From NCBI GenBank assembly GCA_039024315.1, contig JBCCQN010000087.1:1-30798 (forward strand): a DNA stretch of 30,798 bases, in the 5' to 3' direction. Numbering within the stretch: position 1 is the stretch's first letter; every line of letters starts with the position of its first letter. The notes under the pieces are model-generated. The model saw only the letters and a program-made list of their open reading frames with translations. It had not been told where the DNA came from and made no database searches. Of this stretch, positions 7,663-16,047 are shown one piece after another. The stretch comes from JBCAWW01 sp039024315. Lineage in GTDB: Bacteria > Bacteroidota > Bacteroidia > J057. A program made the translations under genes and the position numbers.

Positions 7663-9957
7663 CTACCTACCAATCACCGTAAATTTACCGATACAAGCAT
7701 TCTCACCGTTGCGCGTAGCGATCAAAGCCAAATAGACGCCAGAACGTACTTCGTTGCCATAAATATCGCGGCGATCCCAAACGGCGGTGCCACCTTGGGC
7801 TTCTATCTCACGTACAAGCAAACCAGAAACGGTGGTGATTTTGACGATAGATTCAGCGCCTGAGCCACGGATGGTTACGCTACCATCAAAATCCGGCAAA
7901 ACGGGATTGGGAAAAACCAATATTTCGTCGCAAATGTCTGAGCCTGCCGTCGCATCGCTTTGAAAACTAATAATACCACGGGCGGTCGCCATAAAGACTT
8001 CGCCAGTGCTTTGGTCGATAGCGATATCGTTGACTTCATTGTCAAGTAGCGGGCTGTTTTCGGTGGTAAATTGGTAGATCACATCATCTCCATCTTCTGA
8101 GACAAGGAATACTCCTTCATTAGTAGCAATCCATTTGCGATTGCCGCCGTCCACATCTATGCCGTTGATAATAGCGTCTTTGAGCAGGGCACGACCGTCA
8201 AAAATAGGCGGACTAGCATCTACGACCTGACCTTGCCCGATGCTAAAGGGATCAAAATACACCGTAACGCCCTGACCGGTACCGACCCAAATAAAACCGT
8301 CGCGATCGACCGCGATAGAGGTTACTTCATTAGAAGGTAGGCCCCCTTGGTTGAGGCCTGCTTTAAGCTGTACGAGTTGGTCATCGTCAAAGTCAGTAGG
8401 CGTACTGCCATCATTATAGACAATCAAACCTTGTTCAGCATTGAGCAGCCATTTATTGCCGTATTCGTCTACGGCCATGTCGATGATGTGATGATTGTTG
8501 GGAAACCTTTGGTTGGGCATCTGGTACCACTCGCCATCGGTGGTTTGTACCACTAAGGGGTTGCGAGCAAAATCTAGTGAGACCCAAAGATTGCCAAAGA
8601 CATCTTTGTCCATACCGCTAATCCGCGAATTGTCGAGACGACTCTGGCTACAGGGATCGGTAATGATCGAAATCCCCGAATTGGTACAATCATAATACTC
8701 TTGCCAATCTCCCTGTTCGATTCGTACAATGCCCCGCCCAAAGGATCCTAGATAAGCATTGCCTGTCGCATCGTCATAAAAGGCGCGGGCAAAACCGGTG
8801 CTGACTTCTTTGGGAAGTGTTTGGGAAGCACTATCCAAATTGCGCCAACCTGTCTCGCGATTGTAATAAAACACCCCTGCTGCTGCTGGATCTGGCGTAA
8901 AAGCCTGATTGTAGCCGCGAGGCGCAACATATAGCTCTCCATTGCCAGCGGCAAGACGGATGGCCTCGTTGAGTTTGGGGCCTCCCGGATCGATCTTCTG
9001 GATTTCAAAATTGTCAAACTCGACGATGCCTTGGATTGCAGTGCTGAAATACATGCGGCCTCGTTCTTCGGAGAAGGCCAAATGACGCACATTGCCCTGA
9101 ATAAAAGGGGTATAACGAAAGCTACCAAAATACTGCACTCTCGTTGATACGATTTCCATCGCAGCTAGGGCTTCCTCGGTAACAAATATGTGGATGTAGC
9201 CATTGGCAAAATCAGGTACCAAGGCCCAATCGCCTGTTAAACCTTTTTGCCAGACCTGTCCTTCGAGCAAGATAAATATTTGGGTACTATTGGCGGCAAT
9301 TTCGATCACCTCCGCTTCTAGAGCTAAGCCATTGAGTCCGCCTTCTGCCCGCCATACGCTAGGATCTTTGAGGTTGCTTGCCTCTAAACTAGCGCTAAAA
9401 AGACCTGCCCCTTCGACCACGACGAATAAGCGATTGTCAAATACATCCATACTCACGATCGGTTGACGAGTCGGATTGTCCGCAATTTGCGAAACGTCAG
9501 TCAAAGGCAACCTTTGCGGGATATCATAGACCACTACCCCAAAATCCGTCCCAACATAGAGATTGTCTCCATCCGTGATCAATTGATTGATACGTTTGGC
9601 GATGAAGGTGGTATTACGCTCAATATCGTTGAGCTGACGGATGTCATCAGGATTCGTGAAGTAATCGATCATCCCGGTATTGTAACCGATAAATACCAAA
9701 TCGGAGACTGGATCGTAAGTGATCACCGTTGGGCTAATCCCGCTCAAACCATCAACGGTAGAAAAAATTCTCGTCTCTTGGGTTTCGGTATCGTAGCTAA
9801 ACATGCCTCCTTGGGTGATGGCATATAAGGTATTACCTCTGACTACCGAAGCGGTGGCGTTGCCATGACTCAAATAGGGTTTCCAAGCGCCAGGGAGGCT
9901 TTGGGCGGGTAGCCAAAAGGTGATAGCTGACAAAAAAATGAAGATCAATATTCGCAT
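7663..9957 (-). CDS. porZ: PorZ-like two-propeller protein with T9SS C-terminal domain
   Basis: This 764-residue protein has a signal peptide (IFIFLSAITFWLPAQ). Two beta-propeller regions follow (about 25-350 and 370-670), built from repeats such as ITQGGMFSYDTETQ, VSDLVFIGYNTGMIDY and GFIWVGTGQGVTVY, the pattern of two-component-regulator propellers. A type A sorting domain occupies about 680-764 (EILVFPNPVLPDFDGSV, then SGVYLALIATRNGE). Architecture, order and length match PorZ, the T9SS surface component that, in Porphyromonas gingivalis, works with the PorU sortase complex and binds A-type LPS. It is transcribed alone; a TACCTTTG -7 box lies 19 bases before the start. Other secreted propeller proteins share parts of this layout, so the symbol is probable, not certain. 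Confidence 0.82.
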   Translation of the reverse strand: MRILIFIFLSAITFWLPAQSLPGAWKPYLSHGNATASVVRGNTLYAITQGGMFSYDTETQETRIFSTVDGLSGISPTVITYDPVSDLVFIGYNTGMIDYFTNPDDIRQLNDIERNTTFIAKRINQLITDGDNLYVGTDFGVVVYDIPQRLPLTDVSQIADNPTRQPIVSMDVFDNRLFVVVEGAGLFSASLEASNLKDPSVWRAEGGLNGLALEAEVIEIAANSTQIFILLEGQVWQKGLTGDWALVPDFANGYIHIFVTEEALAAMEIVSTRVQYFGSFRYTPFIQGNVRHLAFSEERGRMYFSTAIQGIVEFDNFEIQKIDPGGPKLNEAIRLAAGNGELYVAPRGYNQAFTPDPAAAGVFYYNRETGWRNLDSASQTLPKEVSTGFARAFYDDATGNAYLGSFGRGIVRIEQGDWQEYYDCTNSGISIITDPCSQSRLDNSRISGMDKDVFGNLWVSLDFARNPLVVQTTDGEWYQMPNQRFPNNHHIIDMAVDEYGNKWLLNAEQGLIVYNDGSTPTDFDDDQLVQLKAGLNQGGLPSNEVTSIAVDRDGFIWVGTGQGVTVYFDPFSIGQGQVVDASPPIFDGRALLKDAIINGIDVDGGNRKWIATNEGVFLVSEDGDDVIYQFTTENSPLLDNEVNDIAIDQSTGEVFMATARGIISFQSDATAGSDICDEILVFPNPVLPDFDGSVTIRGSGAESIVKITTVSGLLVREIEAQGGTAVWDRRDIYGNEVRSGVYLALIATRNGENACIGKFTVIGR

Positions 9958-9976
9958 ATCATGAGGTCTAAGCTTA

Positions 9977-9984
9977 CAAAGGTA
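9977..9984 (-). promoter_or_regulatory. Bacteroidota -7 box for the PorZ-like gene
   Basis: On the minus strand the sequence is TACCTTTG, a full match to TAnnTTTG, 19 bases upstream of the ATG. No convincing -33 TTG element at the usual spacing is seen. Confidence 0.5.
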
Positions 9985-10093
9985 CGTTCAAGGCGAAACA
10001 AAAGGTAGGCAAAAAAAGCACCTCAGGGGGATATTTTTACCTAGCTGAGATTTAGAGATTCTACTACCTTTCGCACTCACTAGCACTGATACC

Positions 10094-12376
10094 TTGAAAC
10101 ACATAACGTTAATTTGTTGTCTGCTGTTTGCTGGGGGGATTTATGCCCAACATACTTTGAGCGGCTATGTTCGCGATGCAAACAGTGGTGAAGCGATTAC
10201 CGGAGCGGTGATTGCAATTCCCGAGCTCAAAACAGGAACCTACACCAATCGCTATGGATTTTATTCCTTGCGGATTCCCGCAGATAGTGTCTTGCTGCAG
10301 GTAGCTTTTCCAAGTTACAATCAAATCCAGCAGCTCATCCGTCTGGAGGCTGACAGCAGTCTCAACTTCAATCTGGAAAACCGTGAGATCAGTCTGGATG
10401 AAGTACTCATCACCGACCAACGCGCTCGCGAAAATGTGGAGCGGGCTACTATGGGGCGTATCGATGTCAATATTGAGGAGGTCGAAATGCTACCTTTCAT
10501 CGCTGGAGAAAAGGACATACTCAAGGGTATTCAATTGTTACCAGGAGTACAAGCAGCAGGGGAAGCTTCGGCTGGATTTTTTGTGCGTGGGGGACGACCC
10601 GACCAAAATCTAGTTTTGATGGACGAGGCCATTGTTTACAATCCCTTTCATTTGGCGGGTTATGTGAGTGTCTTTAATACAGACGCAATTCGCAATGTCA
10701 CTTTGCACAAAGGAAGTTATCCGGCGCGCTTTGGGGGACGACTTTCTTCGATCTTGGAGATCGATATGAAGGAAGGCGACCAGCAAGGCTTCCACGGTGA
10801 AGGTGGGATAGGTCTTGTCTCTTCGCGCCTACTCTTTGAAGGCCCCATTGTCAAAGAAAAAGCCTCTTTTATCGTCTCGGGCCGTCGTTTTTATTGGGAT
10901 TTGTTGGTAAGACCCTTCCAACGACAAGGCACTAAAGTGGGCTATTTTTTCCACGATTTTAACGCGAAGGTAAATTACAAGATATCGGATAAAGATCGCA
11001 TCTATGTGAGTGCTTATTACGGCAAAGATGTGCTTTATCAAGAATACGAGACCCCGAGTGATACCAGCCGTATGGGGGTGGATTGGGGCAATACCACGGT
11101 GACCGCCCGTTGGAATCATCTATTTGGGCCTAAGCTATTTTCTAATGCGACCTTTGTTTATAGTGACTATAAGTATCAAATAGATCAGGCCGATTCTCGG
11201 AACGGTTTGACCTTATTCTCCGGAATTACTGATCTCAACGGTAAATTGGATTTCGACTACTACCCTAACCCAAGGCATCGTATCCAATTTGGCGTTCACT
11301 ATTTGGACCATACCTTTACGCCTTCGGCCTCTCGCTCTTACCTCGCGCGCGAGGATTCTACCTTAACCAGCAATCAAGTCGAGCGCCGCGTTTTTGAAGG
11401 GGCAGCTTATTTCAATGATGAAATTACGCTTACTGAAAATCTCAGTATCAACCTAGGTGTTCGGGCCCCGATCTTTTGGGATGATAGTGTGCGTTATCAA
11501 GGGATAGAGCCTAGAGCCACTTTCCGTTTAGGCCTCGGCCGCAATCAATCGCTCAAGGGAGGCTATACACGCATGAATCAATTTGTGCATTTGGCCAGTA
11601 GTTCGACCATCTCTTTGCCCTTCGATATTTGGACGCCTAGTAGCCAGCTAGTTAAGCCCCAGATCGCAGATCAAATTGCGGTGGGTTATTTTCACAATTT
11701 TCGGGAAGATCGTTACGAAGGTAGTTTGGAGCTTTACTACAAACGCATGCAAAATCAGATCGACTTCAAAGAAGGTGCAAACTTCTTCTTTCGCGATGAG
11801 ATCGAAAGTGAACTAGTTTTTGGTCGTGGTTGGTCCTATGGGGCTGAGTTTTATCTCCGCAAACGAGCCGGCCGGCTCACGGGTTGGTTGAGCTATACGC
11901 TTTCCTGGACTTGGCGACAGTTTGAGGATCTCAATTTTGGGGAAAAGTTTCCTGCCAAATATGATCGCAGGCACGATCTCTCCATCGTGGCGGTGTATAA
12001 GTTTAATAAACACTGGACCTTTTCTGGCACCTTTGTGGCAGGCAGTGGGCATTGGCTGACTTTGCCCACGGGTCAGGTTTACGTGCCTAATTTTGGCACT
12101 GCCAACATCCGAACCTTCCAAAACTTTACCGCCAAAAATGGCTATCGCCTCCAGCCTATGCACCGCATGGATCTTGGGCTTCGCTACGAAAAGAAAAAGA
12201 AACGCTATACATCTGCTTGGCATATTGACATCTACAATGCCTACAATCGGCGCAATCCCTTCTTTGTCTATATCACCGACGAATACGATGAGCGCGCCAA
12301 TGCTCGTAAAGTCGTGGCTCGCCAAGTTTCTCTTTTACCCGTAATCCCTTCTGTGAGCTATGTGTTTTCGTTTTAA
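10094..12376 (+). CDS. TonB-dependent receptor with carboxypeptidase-regulatory-like domain
   Basis: The 760-residue product begins at a TTG that places the signal peptide (ITLICCLLFAGGIYAQ) exactly at the N-terminus. Residues 20-105 form a CarboxypepD_reg-like domain (LSGYVRDANSGEAITGAVI). Residues about 125-240 form the plug (GIQLLPGVQ, GFFVRGGRPDQNLVLMDEA, YPARFGGRLSSILEI). The remainder is an outer-membrane 22-strand-type barrel ending in an aromatic residue (SYVFSF). It should import a substrate using TonB-ExbBD energy; the substrate is unknown. The next gene overlaps its 3' end by 17 bases and encodes the first of two DUF4249 lipoproteins, so the three genes form one uptake operon. A near-consensus -7 box (TACCTTTC, 10065-10072) lies 21 bases upstream. 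Confidence 0.9.
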   Translation: MKHITLICCLLFAGGIYAQHTLSGYVRDANSGEAITGAVIAIPELKTGTYTNRYGFYSLRIPADSVLLQVAFPSYNQIQQLIRLEADSSLNFNLENREISLDEVLITDQRARENVERATMGRIDVNIEEVEMLPFIAGEKDILKGIQLLPGVQAAGEASAGFFVRGGRPDQNLVLMDEAIVYNPFHLAGYVSVFNTDAIRNVTLHKGSYPARFGGRLSSILEIDMKEGDQQGFHGEGGIGLVSSRLLFEGPIVKEKASFIVSGRRFYWDLLVRPFQRQGTKVGYFFHDFNAKVNYKISDKDRIYVSAYYGKDVLYQEYETPSDTSRMGVDWGNTTVTARWNHLFGPKLFSNATFVYSDYKYQIDQADSRNGLTLFSGITDLNGKLDFDYYPNPRHRIQFGVHYLDHTFTPSASRSYLAREDSTLTSNQVERRVFEGAAYFNDEITLTENLSINLGVRAPIFWDDSVRYQGIEPRATFRLGLGRNQSLKGGYTRMNQFVHLASSSTISLPFDIWTPSSQLVKPQIADQIAVGYFHNFREDRYEGSLELYYKRMQNQIDFKEGANFFFRDEIESELVFGRGWSYGAEFYLRKRAGRLTGWLSYTLSWTWRQFEDLNFGEKFPAKYDRRHDLSIVAVYKFNKHWTFSGTFVAGSGHWLTLPTGQVYVPNFGTANIRTFQNFTAKNGYRLQPMHRMDLGLRYEKKKKRYTSAWHIDIYNAYNRRNPFFVYITDEYDERANARKVVARQVSLLPVIPSVSYVFSF

Positions 12377-13283
12377 AGCTATAGTGGCTATGCTCATACT
12401 TTGGGGTATGATATCCTGTGAAGAGAAAATAGACATTAATGCGCAAGCCTTTGCTCCGCAGCTTTGGGTGTATGGATTCGTTGGACCTGATAGCTTGGCG
12501 AGTGTGATGTTTACCGAAACCCAGTCCTTCAATCGGTATTTTGAGCAGGAGCATACCACTCTATTTCCCAAGGATTTGCAACCATTCATCCATACGAAGG
12601 AGGGGCCTGTTCCGCTAACGGGAGAAAGTTTTGACGAGGACAAGTATCGCTATCGAGCTTCCAAACTCCTGCCTGAGGAAGGAGATTACCGTCTAAGCTT
12701 GCATTACAAGGGGGATAGTATTAGTGCTCAGCTACCTTTACCGCCCAAGCCTGATCAAAAAGAGCTGACTTATGAATTACTCTATTATCAAAACATTCAC
12801 AGGGAGATAGTACCTAGAGAAATTCACTTTGTCTTTCCCAATCTTGAACCTGGTAAAGAGTCTTATCGCCTAGAATATGGTTATGCTGGTTGGCGAGAAT
12901 CGACGGTATATGATAGTATCAGCCAGGATTATGTTTTGGATACGATCTATGAGGCTTACTCAACATTTTCTGAGTGGGTACAAAATAGCCCTGATAAAAA
13001 AAGACTAAAGATTCCCGCCTACTATTATTTGCCCATTTTTCCCGAGATCGAGCTGTTAGCTGATGGAAGCGAAGTCCGCTTTATCCCAGTTTGGGTTATC
13101 CTTACTGCTTACAGTCCTTTTGTGGAGGAATACTTTCGCAAAGTTCCCCTCAACTATTATCAAAATAATGGGGATCCCTTTGTTGAGCCGACTCTCATGC
13201 CGTCCAATATCGAAAATGGGCTAGGCATTTTTGCCGCCTATCACCCTTCCGATACGATCTGGACCAAAATCTACTTAGACTAA
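12360..13283 (+). CDS. DUF4249-family lipoprotein, first copy
   Basis: This 307-residue protein has an N-terminal hydrophobic segment and lipobox ending GMISC, so it should be lipidated; an in-frame ATG at 12390 is an equally plausible start giving a shorter signal peptide. The body has the DUF4249 pattern: PQLWVYGFVGPD near the start and GDPFVEP, GLGIF and SDTIWTK near the end. DUF4249 proteins usually sit next to TonB-dependent receptors in Bacteroidota, where a role as surface partner in uptake is presumed but not shown. It overlaps the receptor gene by 17 bases and is six bases from the next paralogue. Confidence 0.85.
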   Translation: MCFRFKAIVAMLILWGMISCEEKIDINAQAFAPQLWVYGFVGPDSLASVMFTETQSFNRYFEQEHTTLFPKDLQPFIHTKEGPVPLTGESFDEDKYRYRASKLLPEEGDYRLSLHYKGDSISAQLPLPPKPDQKELTYELLYYQNIHREIVPREIHFVFPNLEPGKESYRLEYGYAGWRESTVYDSISQDYVLDTIYEAYSTFSEWVQNSPDKKRLKIPAYYYLPIFPEIELLADGSEVRFIPVWVILTAYSPFVEEYFRKVPLNYYQNNGDPFVEPTLMPSNIENGLGIFAAYHPSDTIWTKIYLD

Positions 13284-13289
13284 ATCCCT

Positions 13290-14249
13290 ATGAAATCCAT
13301 CACTCCTATACAGATTCTATTGATTGCCCTCAGCTTCGCAAGCTGCGAACAAATCATTGATCCCAACGATCCCAATTACAAAACCGAGCTTTTTGTCTAT
13401 GGCTTTGTGGGGCCGGATGAACTACCCCAAATCATCTTGACAGAGACACGTCCCAATGAAGGTTGGTTTGAACAAATCATAGAAGTTAACTATCCTAAAG
13501 GTTTGAATGCTAGTATTTTGGCAAATGGAGAGCAACAAATGCTAGACGAAAAAGAAGGTATCAGCACCTTTTACAATATTGCCAACCGTGCCATTGATAC
13601 CAGCTTTACTGTCCAGTATGTAGGCAACAGAGTCCTGCCAGACTCAGGTACTTATGAACTTAGACTGCAATATCAAGGACAGGAGATAAGCGCCACCACT
13701 CAGGTTCCCAAACGCGTGCAAATCGACACGATTTATCCCAAAACCATCCGCTACGAGGATAGTGGTGGCAGTTGGGAGCAAAAGGTATTGGTCGCCGAAT
13801 TTCAAGATCCAGCCGGTACGGCCGAGGGTTATCGTATCCACTTTGGTTATAAAGGCCAGCGGCGGGTAGCTACTTTTGATAGTGAGGGCCAGTTTTTAGG
13901 CTTCAACGATACGATTAAGGTGGAGGAAAGTAATGTTAGATTCACCGTTTCTGATGTCGGCATCGACGGCCAAAAGATGGAAATGAATTTCAGGCCCTAC
14001 TTCAACATCATCCCCAGCTATGACACTTTACCCGATGGCAGTGTCGAGCGCTATTATCCCCTTTGGGTCTATTTAGAAACCCAAAGCAATGAAATGCAAG
14101 CCTTCCAAGAATCCGTCGAAGCCCAATCCCTAGGCTACGGAGATCCATTTATTGAGCCTACCTTTATCAAAAGCAATGTCAGAGGTGGCCTGGGGATTTT
14201 TGGCGCCTTTCAAAAAAGCGATACCGTTTGGGTCAAGTACAAAGATTGA
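13290..14249 (+). CDS. DUF4249-family lipoprotein, second copy
   Basis: This 319-residue paralogue of the preceding gene has a clear lipobox (LSFASC, Cys at about 19). It shares the family marks ELFVYGFVGPD, GDPFIEP, GLGIF and SDTVWVK, but the middle is diverged, suggesting an old tandem duplication with different ligand or structural roles. It is the last gene of the receptor operon, six bases after the first copy. No rho-independent terminator follows; a repeat element begins 12 bases after the stop. Confidence 0.85.
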   Translation: MKSITPIQILLIALSFASCEQIIDPNDPNYKTELFVYGFVGPDELPQIILTETRPNEGWFEQIIEVNYPKGLNASILANGEQQMLDEKEGISTFYNIANRAIDTSFTVQYVGNRVLPDSGTYELRLQYQGQEISATTQVPKRVQIDTIYPKTIRYEDSGGSWEQKVLVAEFQDPAGTAEGYRIHFGYKGQRRVATFDSEGQFLGFNDTIKVEESNVRFTVSDVGIDGQKMEMNFRPYFNIIPSYDTLPDGSVERYYPLWVYLETQSNEMQAFQESVEAQSLGYGDPFIEPTFIKSNVRGGLGIFGAFQKSDTVWVKYKD

Positions 14250-14261
14250 GTTAGGGATTAC

Positions 14262-14391
14262 TCCCGAAGGCTTTCGTGACGCGGAACGCTTATATCATTT
14301 TTATCGATCGCTACATTTTTGCCGTCGGAATGAATTTCCGGTAGGTGCGTGCATGTATGCCGCACCAAGAGACAAGCGTTCCGCGAAGCGG
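14262..14391. repeat. Composite repeat: AAGCTTT-type palindrome, tail and GGTGCG module
   Basis: The element starts with TCCCGAAGGCTTTCGTGA (14262-14279) running into GCGGAAC, a two-mismatch copy of the 29-base junction conserved at 18944-18972 and 23085-23113. A tail with ATCGATCG follows, then a GGTGCG/CGCACC hairpin module (14340-14366) and a full GTTCCGCGAAGCGG (14378-14391). It fills the gap between convergent genes. Confidence 0.78.
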
Positions 14392-14399
14392 CAAAAACC

Positions 14400-15137
14400 C
14401 TAACGATCCTCCTCGATGCGTATATGCCAAACCAAGCCGACGCCGATATTGAGAAACTGCCAAAGGGTCGAAATCTCCCGCATCCGATCCGGATAGACCC
14501 AACTCTGCTGGCTTTCGTTATACCACATACGGCTATATGCGGCCCAGAAACGGAATTGCTGGGGATGTTTTTTCATGCGGAGACCTATGCCCATGCGCCC
14601 TTCAAAGGACCACTCCTCCCCTAGACCCTCGTAATCGCTGTAACCATCTCCCTGATATCGTCCAAAAGAAACGGTAGGAAGAAGCTCGACTTTGGGCGCA
14701 AAAGGCAGGACATAAGGGTAACTCAAACTTGCATTGAGGGCAAAAAATGGGATGGTCGATATGGCGGTTCCCCCGCCCTCTATCGCCCTAAAACGACGAA
14801 AGATGTAAGCGCTGTAGTTGACCCCCACATAAAGATCCTTGACCAAATTGAGCTGAGTGCCGAGACGAATATTATAGGCCCAATTATTAGGTACAAAGCT
14901 TTCGCTAAAGCTCGTATCGGTTTCGCTCCACATCCAAGTCTGATCGCCGAGATATCGTTCTCCACGGTAGCGTTCGGTGAAACTGTACCAAAGCGGAATC
15001 GGACTGACATCGGTCACAAAACGAATCTTCCATATTTGCCCAGTGCTATCCGTCTTTGATCCGATAATCTGAGCCTGAATTGGCCTAATCATTGCGGCAA
15101 AAAACCACAAAAAGCTTAAAACTAACTGTAAGCGCAT
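14400..15137 (-). CDS. Predicted outer-membrane beta-barrel protein
   Basis: I choose the ATG at 15137, which gives 245 residues beginning with a clean signal peptide (MRLQLVLSFLWFFAAM ... IQAQ). A longer frame to 15185 would start upstream of the visible -7 box and bury the signal peptide. The mature part alternates aromatic and polar residues in strand-like runs (YVGVNYSAYIFRRF, FFALNASLSYPYVLPF, FRFWAAYSRMWYN, NIGVGLVWHIRIEEDR), as expected for a small outer-membrane barrel. I do not recognise a named family and its function is unknown. It is divergent from the three-gene operon that starts at 15209, with 71 bases between the starts. Confidence 0.72.
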   Translation of the reverse strand: MRLQLVLSFLWFFAAMIRPIQAQIIGSKTDSTGQIWKIRFVTDVSPIPLWYSFTERYRGERYLGDQTWMWSETDTSFSESFVPNNWAYNIRLGTQLNLVKDLYVGVNYSAYIFRRFRAIEGGGTAISTIPFFALNASLSYPYVLPFAPKVELLPTVSFGRYQGDGYSDYEGLGEEWSFEGRMGIGLRMKKHPQQFRFWAAYSRMWYNESQQSWVYPDRMREISTLWQFLNIGVGLVWHIRIEEDR

Positions 15138-15161
15138 ATTGTATTTTCTAGTGTGCTTGTG

Positions 15162-15169
15162 CAAATCTA
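15162..15169 (-). promoter_or_regulatory. Bacteroidota -7 box for the barrel gene
   Basis: The minus strand reads TAGATTTG, a full match to TAnnTTTG, 24 bases before the ATG at 15137. It supports the shorter start. Confidence 0.5.
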
Positions 15170-15208
15170 CCCCTATATTAGTCATCCGATTTAAGCGAGA
15201 ATAGGCAA

Positions 15209-15751
15209 ATGCAATTACCCGCCGAAACGGCCGCGATTTTTAACTGGCTACACCAAGGCCAATTTATCTGCGCAGATCATCCAGATCCGACGCAAAAGCG
15301 CTGGTTTACCATTTTGAACGATCATTTCGCATCTATCAGTGCTCATTTTGCGCCTTTAGGATTTCGGCTCGAACAGCAAAAAAACTATTTCTATCTCAGC
15401 CAAAGCCTCAGCAGCGTCGAAGAAAACGATAGACGCGAAAAAGTGCTCCGCTTTTTGGACTGGCTAGAAATCGGCCTTCTCTTTGATCCTGCCTTTGGGC
15501 CTGGCTATACCATCGCAGTGGAAGAATGGGAACTGATCCTCAATCAGCAAAAACGTCTTTTGGGCAAATTGCGCCGCCTTGGTTTTAGAGGCAGTGCTCA
15601 TACACCGGAAGAGCTATTGCGGCTTTGGTTGCGGGAGATGGAAAAACTAGGATTTATCGCTCAAACCCATGCAAGTCCGGATCAGTTTCGCGTACTTGCG
15701 AGCCTGGATTATTTGATACGCTTTTTCCAGGGCATACAAATCAAAGGATGA
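15209..15751 (+). CDS. KITE / MukE-like winged-helix protein (inferred)
   Basis: The 180-residue product has no signal peptide. Residues about 9-68 (IFNWLHQGQFICAD, WFTILNDHF, LGFRLEQQKNYFYLSQ) follow the helix-helix-wing pattern of KITE subunits such as MukE, MksE and JetB. A second winged-helix-like stretch lies at about 118-178, including LREMEKLGFIAQ and DQFRVLASLDYLIRFF, again like MksE-type proteins. KITE proteins bind the kleisin of SMC-like complexes. It is the first gene of an operon in which all three genes overlap by ATGA, followed by what look like two pieces of an SMC-like protein. The assignment rests on pattern and context only; an unrelated DNA-binding winged helix is the alternative. 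Confidence 0.5.
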   Translation: MQLPAETAAIFNWLHQGQFICADHPDPTQKRWFTILNDHFASISAHFAPLGFRLEQQKNYFYLSQSLSSVEENDRREKVLRFLDWLEIGLLFDPAFGPGYTIAVEEWELILNQQKRLLGKLRRLGFRGSAHTPEELLRLWLREMEKLGFIAQTHASPDQFRVLASLDYLIRFFQGIQIKG

Positions 15752-16047
15752 GCTGGCAACGTCTTATTTGGCTGCAAGGTCCACAGCGGGCCACGATAGA
15801 GATTCCCCTCGTGCGGAGTCTTTTTTTGCAGGAGACCCCTGATGCTCAAGCCCAACAATCCTTATCCTTATTGCAGATGATGTTGGCCGGAGAAAGCATT
15901 CCGGCTTTCTTGCTTCCCAGCGAGCAATCGTATGGTATTTTAGAGATCAAAGTCAAACGCTCTGTCCGCTGCTTGGTCTATGGCCGCTTGCAAGGAGTGA
16001 GTCGAGCCTTCTGGGTGCGCAATGCTTTGAGGAGGAGCTATTTATGA
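15748..16047 (+). CDS. Small protein resembling a Walker-A-less SMC head N-lobe (inferred)
   Basis: I start this 99-residue gene at the ATG at 15748, which overlaps the previous stop (ATGA); a longer frame from 15625 would only duplicate coding sequence. The N-terminus reads like the first strands of an SMC/Rad50 head: WQRLIWLQGPQRATIEIP, then LFLQETPDAQAQQSLSLLQ where family members have a strand, the P-loop GxxGxGKS/T and a helix. The P-loop lysine and glycines are absent (QAQQS). Further beta strands follow (GILEIKVKRSVRCLVYGR). It ends overlapping the coiled-coil gene by ATGA in the -1 frame. It may thus be the detached N-lobe of the next protein. Without a profile search this is a hypothesis; it is otherwise an unrecognised small protein. 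Confidence 0.55.
   Translation: MSWQRLIWLQGPQRATIEIPLVRSLFLQETPDAQAQQSLSLLQMMLAGESIPAFLLPSEQSYGILEIKVKRSVRCLVYGRLQGVSRAFWVRNALRRSYL

Noticed and set aside
14400..15185. Longer start at 15185 for the barrel gene
   Set aside because: It precedes the TAGATTTG -7 box at 15162-15169 and would place 16 polar residues before a clean signal peptide.
15625..15747. Longer start for the small second gene of the coiled-coil operon
   Set aside because: It would overlap the first gene by 127 bases; the ATG at 15748 in an ATGA overlap fits the SMC-like N-terminus and the operon style.
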